In this document: positions 1 through 4,936 of the stretch, one piece after another
How positions within the stretch are numbered: position 1 is the stretch's first letter
How the letters are laid out: the number at the start of each line of letters is the position of its first letter
Source: Clostridiales bacterium
GTDB lineage: Bacteria; Bacillota; Clostridia; Oscillospirales; Ruminococcaceae
Direction of reading: 5' to 3'
Assembly: GCA_012800685.1 (NCBI GenBank)
Contig: JAAZIT010000099.1
Location: forward strand, 1 to 6,300
DNA length: 6,300 bases
Notes under the pieces: generated by a model
What the model was told of the DNA's origin: nothing
The model's input: only the letters and a program-made list of their open reading frames with translations
Databases searched by the model: none
Position numbers and translations under genes: made by a program

Positions 1-688
1 GAAGCTCAATATCCTTAATAAGCATTTTTGTATGAAAAATATTGCTTTGGTACACATTAACATCAATCACATCATATTTAGCCAATGTTGAATTATCAAT
101 ATAATCCTGTATGGACTTAATATCATGGTCAATAAAATATTTTCTTCCGTCAACCCCACGAGTAAAGCCTCTCACACGATAGTCAATTGTAATTATATCA
201 GAGTCAAAGCTTGATATTAAGTAATTTAGTGCATTTAGGGGCGAAATTGTTCCACAGGTTGATACATCTATATCAACTCTAAAGGTTGAAATTGCGTTGT
301 CAGGGTGATATTCTGGAAAAGTATGTACTGTAACATGACTTTTATCCAAATGTGCATGAACAGATCGACCATCAATAATTCCACGATTACATGACGAGTC
401 TATTTCATCTCTCTCCAGTTCCTTTTCAGCTATGAGAACATTAACTGATGCTCCTTGAGGTTCATAATCCTGCTTAGATATGTTAAGTACCCTTGCATCA
501 ATAGTTTCAGTAACATCACAAAGTATTTTTGTGAGTCTTTCCGAGTTATACTGCTCATCAATATAAGCAATATAATCCTTTTGCTCTCTCTCACTTTTCG
601 CATAGCAAACATCATAGATGTTAAAGCTAAGAGTCTTAGTGAGGTTGTTAAAGCCGTACAAAGCTAGCTTGCTTTCCAACCCTAACAT
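1..688 (-). CDS. speD: S-adenosylmethionine decarboxylase proenzyme, long (E. coli) type, 3' end cut by window edge
   Basis: This cytoplasmic enzyme decarboxylates S-adenosylmethionine to give the aminopropyl donor for spermidine synthesis. I translated 229 residues from the ATG at 688 to the window edge with no stop. The E. coli enzyme has about 264 residues, so roughly 35-40 C-terminal residues are missing. The self-cleavage site is clear: HLDKSHVTVHT at residues 113-123, with Ser117 the expected pyruvoyl precursor cut after Lys116. Other family blocks are YGFNNLTKTLSFNIYD near the N-terminus, ISKQDYEPQGASV (70-82), FPEYHPDN (124-131), DVSTCG (141-146, with the conserved Cys145), DYRVRGFTR (169-177) and a late NVYQSNIFHTKM. 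Start choice: GAAAGG at 694-699 lies 5 bases before the ATG. The gene follows the GtrA-family gene by 22 bases on the same strand and is probably co-transcribed with it. Identification is by recognised family motifs and is very secure. Confidence 0.96.
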   Translation of the reverse strand, partial: MLGLESKLALYGFNNLTKTLSFNIYDVCYAKSEREQKDYIAYIDEQYNSERLTKILCDVTETIDARVLNISKQDYEPQGASVNVLIAEKELERDEIDSSCNRGIIDGRSVHAHLDKSHVTVHTFPEYHPDNAISTFRVDIDVSTCGTISPLNALNYLISSFDSDIITIDYRVRGFTRGVDGRKYFIDHDIKSIQDYIDNSTLAKYDVIDVNVYQSNIFHTKMLIKDIEL

Positions 689-710
689 CACAACCTTTCA
701 GTTATATTTA

Positions 711-1241
711 TTATTTATTTTGATTTAGCTTTTTTCTAAATACAAACAATTTGCTTATAAAATAGTTAAGAACGAGTATAACAAACTGTGCCACAATCTT
801 AACCAAATTTTTATTAAATCCGAGTATAGTAATAAATAAGAGTAGTATAACCTCTTCAATACCTAATGTTAAAAGTCTTCCGCCGTAAAAATTTCTACCC
901 TGTAATAATAAATCCTTCATTGTCTTTGTGGGAGCATTAAAAACCCAAATTCTATTGGTGACAAAGGCAAATGTCACAGCACAAATCCACGAAATCACGT
1001 TAGCAATATGCTCATTTAAATCTAGTGTTGTTCCAAAAATATAAAACACAATAATACTTAAAAGAGTGGTTAGCGCACCAAAAAACAAGTATAGAAGCAC
1101 ACTTTTATTTTTCTTATAAAATCCCTCAAGGATATTAAGCACCGGAAGGCTCATTATCTTATCAAAAATATCTTTTTTCGGTGAAATCTCTCCACCAATA
1201 GTATCCTCAATAATAGGGGTAATCTTTTTTTCTTTGTCCAT
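711..1241 (-). CDS. GtrA-family four-helix membrane protein
   Basis: GtrA-family proteins (the GtrA/DPMS-like fold) are small inner-membrane proteins. They are linked to moving or flipping polyprenyl-linked sugars for cell-surface glycosylation, but the substrate of this one cannot be read from the sequence. The 176-residue product has a charged cytoplasmic N-terminus of about 45 residues, longer than in minimal members. Four hydrophobic segments follow at about 48-70, 78-101, 122-141 and 146-168. The family signatures NRIWVF (96-101) at the end of helix 2 and NYFISKLFVF (159-168) at the end of helix 4 are present, and the C-terminus is basic (RKK). A GGGAG Shine-Dalgarno at 1246-1250 lies 4 bases before the ATG. 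It is the first gene after the promoter at 1299-1327 and precedes speD by 22 bases. No glycosyltransferase is beside it here, so the polyamine neighbour gives no clear clue to its job. Confidence 0.88.
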   Translation of the reverse strand: MDKEKKITPIIEDTIGGEISPKKDIFDKIMSLPVLNILEGFYKKNKSVLLYLFFGALTTLLSIIVFYIFGTTLDLNEHIANVISWICAVTFAFVTNRIWVFNAPTKTMKDLLLQGRNFYGGRLLTLGIEEVILLLFITILGFNKNLVKIVAQFVILVLNYFISKLFVFRKKLNQNK

Positions 1242-1298
1242 TTTTCTCCCACCACTTTTAATGTATACAGGTTAATATTATTTATAAATTTAAGATAT

Positions 1299-1327
1299 AT
1301 TATAGCACATAAAAAACCCCTTGTCTA
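1299..1327 (-). promoter_or_regulatory. Promoter for the GtrA-family gene and speD
   Basis: On the minus strand a TAGACA -35 box (1322-1327) and a perfect TATAAT -10 box (1299-1304) are 17 bases apart, with an extended -10 TGC just before TATAAT. The start of transcription would be near 1292, giving a leader of about 50 bases. It stands back to back with the plus-strand promoter at 1342-1370; the two -35 boxes are 14 bases apart. Confidence 0.8.
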
Positions 1328-1341
1328 GCATTTTTGAGGAA

Positions 1342-1370
1342 TTGCAATTTAATAATAAATATGGTATTAT
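1342..1370 (+). promoter_or_regulatory. Promoter for the CNNM/CorC-type transporter gene
   Basis: A TTGCAA -35 box (1342-1347), a 17-base spacer and a TATTAT -10 box (1365-1370) are preceded by the extended -10 bases TGG. Transcription would begin near 1377. The in-frame ATG at 1386 would then be only about 9 bases into the message with no ribosome site, which supports the later start at 1440. Confidence 0.72.
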
Positions 1371-1439
1371 ATTATATAATTATTTATGACAAAATCAAGT
1401 TTTAAACTTGTACAACGAAACAGAGGTTATTATTTTTAT

Positions 1440-2702
1440 ATGGAAATTTTCATAATAATTGTTCTTCTAGCTTTTTCAGCAATGTTCTCAGCAACCGAGA
1501 CAGCTTACTCATCAGCTAATAAAATTAGACTTAAAAATCTAGCAGCACTTGGTGATTTAAAAGCAAAACGAGCAATAAAAATCTTAGAGCATTTTGATAA
1601 ATCCTTAACTGCAATTTTGGTGGGAAACAATATAGTTAACATTTCTTCAGCGTCGATTGCCACAGTACTCTTTACAAGAGTGTTCGGGGCGAGCAGCGTG
1701 GGCGTTGCAACAATAATTATGACTCTTGCAGTTCTAATTTTTGGCGAAGTAATTCCTAAAAGTATTGCAGCAGAGCATGCGGAAAGCATAGCTATGTTTA
1801 TGTCCGCTCCACTCACGTTTTTAACCTTTATATTAAAGCCAATAGTATTCTTTTTTACCTGTCTCAAGAGACTTGTATCGAAATTTTTTGGAACAAATAC
1901 CGTTCAGCCCTCTGTAACTGAGGAAGAGCTTATATATCTTGTTGAAGAAATTGAGGATCAAGGTGTTTTGGAAAAGCAGGAATCAAATCTTGTTCGTTCA
2001 GCACTTGAATTTGACGAAATAACTATTGGTGAGATTCTTGTTCCTAGAGTTAATATTGTGGCTCTTGAGATTGATGACAGCTTTGAGTCCATTAGAGATG
2101 TTTTCTTTAAAGAAAACTATTCAAGAATTCCTATTTATAATAAGACTATTGATAATATCGTGGGGATAATTCATCAGAATGATTTTTTCAACCTTTATAT
2201 TAATAACAAAGAGTCCTCTCTTAATTCCATATTAAAAAAACCACTTTATATTTCAGAGCACAAGCGTATTTCAGAGTGTCTAATTGAAATGCAAAAAGCA
2301 AAAACACATATGGCTGTTGTTGTTGACCAATATGGGGGAACTGACGGCATTGTTACACTGGAGGACGTTTTAGAAGAGCTTGTTGGCGAGATTTATGACG
2401 AGAGTGACGAGGATGATATATCCTTTGTTAAGCTCTCTGATAATGTGTGGGAGGTTTCTGCTGATTTAAGTATTACAGATATGCTAGAACGTATGGAGCT
2501 TCCAGAAAATCTAATAGAAGCAGACTGTAACTCTATTGGTGGCTGGCTTATGGATTTAGCCGAGTGTATTCCTGATGAGGGCTTTTCAGTTACAAATGGC
2601 ATTTTTAAAATGACTGTTGTTAGTGCAGATGAACAGCGTCTAAAAAGAATATTAGTAGAGGTCGACAACATAACAGAGGACAGTGATGAAAAAAGCTTAT
2701 AG
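1440..2702 (+). CDS. CNNM/CorC (HlyC/TlyC-like) transporter: DUF21, CBS pair, CorC_HlyC domain
   Basis: Members of this membrane family, long annotated as hemolysins, are implicated in Mg2+ or other divalent cation export. The protein has 420 residues, a usual length. The DUF21 membrane domain covers about 1-175, with hydrophobic segments at about 2-18, 57-78, 86-110 and 118-145. Family motifs are FSATETAYSS (16-25), VGNNIVN (61-67) and GEVIPKSIA (102-110). A pair of CBS domains (about 195-255 and 260-320) includes VPRVNIVAL (201-209) and GGTDGIVTLEDVLEELVGEI (299-318); in this family they bind adenine nucleotides. The CorC_HlyC domain fills about 327-408. Start choice: an ATG 18 codons upstream (1386) has no ribosome site, whereas AGAGG at 1422-1426 lies 13 bases before 1440 (a long gap) and the product then begins directly with helix 1. 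Two TAG codons stand in tandem at the end. The membrane gene 49 bases downstream is probably co-transcribed. Family assignment is secure; the cation is inferred. Confidence 0.94.
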   Translation: MEIFIIIVLLAFSAMFSATETAYSSANKIRLKNLAALGDLKAKRAIKILEHFDKSLTAILVGNNIVNISSASIATVLFTRVFGASSVGVATIIMTLAVLIFGEVIPKSIAAEHAESIAMFMSAPLTFLTFILKPIVFFFTCLKRLVSKFFGTNTVQPSVTEEELIYLVEEIEDQGVLEKQESNLVRSALEFDEITIGEILVPRVNIVALEIDDSFESIRDVFFKENYSRIPIYNKTIDNIVGIIHQNDFFNLYINNKESSLNSILKKPLYISEHKRISECLIEMQKAKTHMAVVVDQYGGTDGIVTLEDVLEELVGEIYDESDEDDISFVKLSDNVWEVSADLSITDMLERMELPENLIEADCNSIGGWLMDLAECIPDEGFSVTNGIFKMTVVSADEQRLKRILVEVDNITEDSDEKSL

Positions 2703-2751
2703 TAGTGAAAAATAAGCGACAAAACTAAAATACATTAACGGAGGAATATTT

Positions 2752-3258
2752 ATGGCAAAAAAAATTATCCGACCACCATTTCATAAAATAGAAAAAATAT
2801 ATAGAAGCTTGATTTCAATTTTATTTTATATTACAATTCTTGTGCTTTTTTCAGCCCTTATAATTGTGCCAATATTCGCAACGGAAACTAGCTATTTAAT
2901 AATGATATGCTACAGCATATACTTTTATATTTTTGTTTTGGGTATTGCTGCTAGCTGTATTTTAAGCTTTTTAAGTGCTAGAAAAGCTAAAGATGAAAAT
3001 CTTTACGTCCAATCTGTTGTTAATTTAATTTCAACAATTTTATTAGGGGCAAACTGGAAGTTTTTCACTGTTATTTTTCTTTTTGGAATAAAGAGCGACA
3101 AGCTTGCTGAAAAATTAATTGGTTCTAACACAGACGCATTTGTAATTAAGGCACAAAAACAGTGGATATCGCTTATAATTGCCGTTATCATGATTGGTGT
3201 TATCGCTGTCATTTCAACTTTTAAGCTCTCAAGAGAAAGAGAACTGGCAAATAAATAG
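2752..3258 (+). CDS. Small four-helix membrane protein of unknown function
   Basis: I do not recognise this 168-residue protein. It begins with a short basic, probably cytoplasmic tail (AKKIIRPPFHKIEKIYR). Four hydrophobic segments follow at about 19-43, 49-75, 87-112 and 138-157. Helices 2 and 3 are joined by a short charged stretch (RKAKDEN, 77-83), and helices 3 and 4 by a longer hydrophilic one (114-137). The C-terminus is charged (KLSRERELANK). There is no signal-peptide cleavage site, and I see no metal-binding or catalytic motif. A strong GGAGG at 2740-2744 lies 7 bases before the ATG, so the start is well supported. The gene follows the CNNM/CorC-type transporter by 49 bases with no terminator between, and a strong terminator comes 24 bases after its stop. 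An accessory role to the transporter is possible but rests only on position. Confidence 0.85.
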   Translation: MAKKIIRPPFHKIEKIYRSLISILFYITILVLFSALIIVPIFATETSYLIMICYSIYFYIFVLGIAASCILSFLSARKAKDENLYVQSVVNLISTILLGANWKFFTVIFLFGIKSDKLAEKLIGSNTDAFVIKAQKQWISLIIAVIMIGVIAVISTFKLSRERELANK

Positions 3259-3282
3259 CCTTAAATAATAAAAAAGTGGATC

Positions 3283-3318
3283 AAAAATCCCTCTATGCAA
3301 AATCATAGAGGGATTTTT
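3283..3318. terminator. Symmetric, bidirectional rho-independent terminator
   Basis: A perfect 15-bp stem consists of a 10-bp mixed-base core (TCCCTCTATG pairing with CATAGAGGGA) extended by five A-T pairs, closed by a 6-base loop CAAAAT. A run of six T follows on the plus strand, and a run of five A precedes it, giving a U-run on the minus strand. It can therefore end both the transporter/membrane-protein transcript from the left and the EAL-gene transcript from the right. Confidence 0.92.
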
Positions 3319-3328
3319 TGTTAAATTA

Positions 3329-3404
3329 TTCGCTGGTAATTGGTTACTAGACAGTAATTATCGATTAGTTGCTATTCTCTATTTACCATTTGCTATTTAT
3401 CCTA
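3329..3404. repeat. Degenerate tandem repeat with a period of about 7 bases
   Basis: Read on the minus strand from the end of the EAL gene, the tract divides into heptamers such as AAATAGC, AAATGGT, AAATAGA, GAATAGC, AACTAAT and CGATAAT, then TAGTAAC and CAATTAC, with a loose consensus near AAATAGC. Individual units differ at one to three positions. The tract lies between the EAL stop codon and the shared terminator, and its first unit overlaps that stop. It is not coding in any convincing frame. The origin could be slipped replication or a decayed dispersed intergenic repeat. Confidence 0.5.
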
Positions 3405-4188
3405 TTGCCTTTAGTTTTTCTAAAAGCTGATCCTTTGCAACAGGTCTTGAAAAATAATATCCTTGTAGAAAATCACATTGAATAAGCAAAAGCTCTTGAA
3501 CCTGTTCATAGGTTTCCACACCCTCTGCTATAATTTTCATGTCTAGTCTCTTAACCATAGAAACGGTACTTTCAACTGCTATTTTTGTTTTTTCGCAACT
3601 AAAGCTTGCCCACACCATAGATTTATCGAGCTTTATAAAATTAAATGGATATCTCAATAGATTGTCCATATTAGCAAATCCACGCCCATAGTCATATAAT
3701 GCAAGCAGATACCCTTTAGTATGAAGCTCGTTTATATTTCTATTCATTACATAAGAAATTTGAGAATCTAATGTTTCTGTTATTTCAAAACATATTTGAT
3801 TTGGTTTTACGTTGTATTTTTCAGTTATTTCTGTCACTCTTTGGACAAAATCTACCTGAATACACTGAATTACTGAAATGTTTACTTGAACATACTCAAT
3901 ACCAGTACTTTTAATTTGCTGATCTGTTACAAATTTGCATGCATCTTCTAAAACAATTAACCCTATCTGAATAATTTTTCCGTTTTCTTCAGAAACTGGA
4001 ATAATTTCTTCTGGATTAATAGGACCTAGGTTTTTATCAGTCAACCGTAGCAATGCCTCACAGCTCGTTACGGTCTTAGTATTTGAGGAATATATTGGCT
4101 GATAGTAAACCTGAAATGTGTCATGTGCAATTGCGTAATCTATAGCCTCTTCAACCGCTATTGCCCTTTTAGATTGTGCGTTTTTCAT
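3397..4188 (-). CDS. Stand-alone EAL-domain protein (cyclic-di-GMP phosphodiesterase or degenerate receptor)
   Basis: Active EAL domains hydrolyse cyclic-di-GMP to pGpG. The domain fills almost the whole protein, with no GGDEF, PAS or membrane segment. Numbered from the ATG at 4194 (265 residues), conserved positions are QPIYS (32-36), EALLRL (46-51, metal-binding Glu46), VNIS (104-107, Asn105), FEITET (136-141, Glu137 and Glu140), IKLDKS (187-192, Lys188), AEGVET (223-228, presumed general base Glu224) and QGYYFSRP (244-251). The clear deviation is LYDYGRGF (166-173), where active enzymes have DDFGTG: the first Asp, a metal ligand in studied EAL enzymes, is Tyr167, and the Thr is Arg171. The enzyme may therefore be weak or inactive and act as a c-di-GMP sensor. 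Start choice: AGGGAGG lies 9 bases before the ATG at 4188 but only 3 before the one at 4194, so I prefer 4188 (263 residues). An in-frame TAA at 4210-4212 rules out a longer N-terminus. The gene is monocistronic. Confidence 0.93.
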   Translation of the reverse strand: MKNAQSKRAIAVEEAIDYAIAHDTFQVYYQPIYSSNTKTVTSCEALLRLTDKNLGPINPEEIIPVSEENGKIIQIGLIVLEDACKFVTDQQIKSTGIEYVQVNISVIQCIQVDFVQRVTEITEKYNVKPNQICFEITETLDSQISYVMNRNINELHTKGYLLALYDYGRGFANMDNLLRYPFNFIKLDKSMVWASFSCEKTKIAVESTVSMVKRLDMKIIAEGVETYEQVQELLLIQCDFLQGYYFSRPVAKDQLLEKLKAIG

Positions 4189-4197
4189 GCCCATGCG

Positions 4198-4204
4198 CCT
4201 CCCT
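4198..4204 (-). promoter_or_regulatory. Ribosome binding site deciding the EAL gene start
   Basis: AGGGAGG on the minus strand is 3 bases from the ATG at 4194 and 9 bases from the ATG at 4188. The usual spacing of 5-10 bases favours the second, removing two residues from the N-terminus. Confidence 0.7.
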
Positions 4205-4261
4205 GAGAATTAAATCATGACCTTTTTTCAATATTTTCTTCTACACCCTCATTTTATGTTA

Positions 4262-4290
4262 ATTATATCACTAGGGTGTACAAATTGCAA
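4262..4290 (-). promoter_or_regulatory. Promoter for the EAL-domain gene
   Basis: On the minus strand TTGCAA (4285-4290), a 17-base spacer and TATAAT (4262-4267) are preceded by TGA, an extended -10. Transcription would start near 4255, giving a leader of about 65 bases that holds the AGGGAGG ribosome site. Confidence 0.8.
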
Positions 4291-4367
4291 TGAACTTTAA
4301 TATATGTTACCTTATTTTTGGATAGTTAATTAAATAAGTAATAAAATGGAAATAAAATTTAGCTATT

Positions 4368-4394
4368 TTGACAAGAAGTAAAGAGGATTATAAA
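4368..4394 (+). promoter_or_regulatory. Candidate promoter of a possible small RNA
   Basis: A perfect TTGACA (4368-4373) is followed by TATAAA (4389-4394) at 15 bases or TAAAAG (4391-4396) at 17 bases. The spacing or the -10 box is imperfect in either reading. Transcription would begin near 4400 and meet a terminator-like hairpin about 90 bases later, with no supported protein gene between. Confidence 0.35.
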
Positions 4395-4446
4395 AGGAAA
4401 TGCATAAAATCTACAAATTAAAATTGGTATTTTGATATAAAGGTGT

Positions 4447-4492
4447 AAAATATGAGTATATACTGTATATAAAGATTTTTACTCATTTTTTA
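4447..4492 (+). terminator. Terminator-like hairpin without an upstream protein gene
   Basis: ATGAGTA (4452-4458) pairs perfectly with TACTCAT (4480-4486). Outside one T-T mismatch, four more A-T pairs extend the stem, and the T-run at 4486-4491 follows directly. The 21-base loop contains ATATAC-T-GTATAT, which could fold further. On the plus strand this looks like an intrinsic terminator with a weak, AT-rich stem. Confidence 0.45.
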
Positions 4493-4603
4493 TACTTCTC
4501 TCAATATCATTTAATATGAGATACGGTGTTATTAATTGGTTTTATTCTAAAATCCATGAGGATTAAATTTGTAATATTAATTTACTAATTATTCGGTTTC
4601 CCA

Positions 4604-4632
4604 TTAATAGTAGTCATAACTGTTGGTATAAT
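4604..4632 (+). promoter_or_regulatory. Candidate extended -10 promoter
   Basis: A perfect TATAAT (4627-4632) is preceded by TGG, an extended -10, with a poor -35 box TTAATA (4604-4609) 17 bases upstream. If used, it would add a leader of almost 300 bases to the EVE-like gene or start a separate short RNA. In DNA this AT-rich it may be chance. Confidence 0.3.
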
Positions 4633-4834
4633 AAGAAAAATTATTAAGAATATTACTACTAAACAGTAGTTAACCTACCTCTGGCATAGAAGTCAAATAT
4701 TATATTTTTAAACACATAGGTGAAAAGGTGACACTGTTAAAATTTTAAATAATATCAATTTTATTTACAATTTTAAAGCAGGTATTTAGGTTTTATCAGC
4801 TACTCCCCCCTAAAAACAAGGTCTGCCTATTTTA

Positions 4835-4850
4835 AAAACACAGTGAAACA
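4835..4850 (+). repeat. Upstream copy of a direct repeat flanking a promoter
   Basis: AAAACAC-NN-TGAAACA occurs here just upstream of the -35 box of the EVE-like gene. It recurs with 14 identical defined bases at 4902-4917, 67 bases downstream. It is a possible binding site for a regulator of that gene. Confidence 0.5.
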
Positions 4851-4859
4851 TGGCTCCAT

Positions 4860-4888
4860 TTGCTAAAATAGCATATTTGTGCTATAAT
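4860..4888 (+). promoter_or_regulatory. Promoter for the EVE-like domain gene
   Basis: TTGCTA (4860-4865), a 17-base spacer and a perfect TATAAT (4883-4888) are preceded by TGC, an extended -10. Transcription would begin near 4895, giving a leader of about 42 bases. The -10 region overlaps an inverted repeat, and the promoter lies between two copies of a direct repeat, so repression by a bound protein is plausible. Confidence 0.8.
4868..4885. promoter_or_regulatory. Inverted repeat overlapping the -10 box (possible operator)
   Basis: ATAGCA and TGCTAT are perfect inverted arms separated by 6 bases; the right arm runs into TATAAT. The 18-base dyad has the size of a typical helix-turn-helix dimer site and would block RNA polymerase if occupied. 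No regulator gene is beside it. Confidence 0.35.
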
Positions 4889-4901
4889 AGACTTAACTGA
4901 T

Positions 4902-4917
4902 AAAACACCATGAAACA
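4902..4917 (+). repeat. Downstream copy of a direct repeat flanking a promoter
   Basis: This is the second copy of AAAACAC-NN-TGAAACA, located in the 5' leader just before the ribosome site of the EVE-like gene. The partner lies at 4835-4850, on the other side of the promoter. Confidence 0.5.
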
Positions 4918-4936
4918 GGAAAATAGGGGTAATTAA

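Larger units (their letters stand above)
4205..4936. other. Long AT-rich stretch without a recognised protein gene
   Basis: About 730 bases separate the divergent EAL and EVE-like genes. I see the two gene promoters at its ends, a possible small transcription unit at 4368-4492, and another candidate promoter at 4604-4632. There are also small hairpins, for example ACTACT-AAAC-AGTAGT at 4655-4670. A nested pairing of GCAG/CTGC and TTTAGG/CCTAAA lies within 4778-4826, around a run of six C. Short open frames occur, such as 16 codons from an ATG at 4515, but none has a convincing ribosome site. I found no trace of a decayed transposase, phage gene or GGDEF domain. Confidence 0.6.

Noticed and set aside
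430..667. Open frames of 61-70 codons on both strands inside the left-edge region
   Set aside because: They overlap speD, whose reading frame matches the family throughout; the overlapping frames have no recognisable features.
1386..1439. Upstream ATG adding 18 residues to the transporter
   Set aside because: It would lie about 9 bases from the predicted transcript start without a ribosome site, and the extra residues precede the usual family N-terminus.
1505..1867. A 120-codon antisense open frame
   Set aside because: It lies entirely opposite the DUF21 domain of the transporter gene and is a by-product of that coding sequence.
2393..2722. A 109-codon antisense open frame rich in Ser
   Set aside because: It mirrors the conserved CBS/CorC_HlyC coding region and has the Ser-rich composition typical of antisense to acidic codons.
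3329..3404. CRISPR array
   Set aside because: The units are short, degenerate and contiguous at about 7 bases, without conserved repeats separated by unique spacers.
4205..4936. Remnant of a lost GGDEF domain upstream of the EAL gene
   Set aside because: An in-frame stop lies 18 bases upstream of the EAL start, and a good promoter and leader follow; no GGDEF-like residues were found in the AT-rich sequence.
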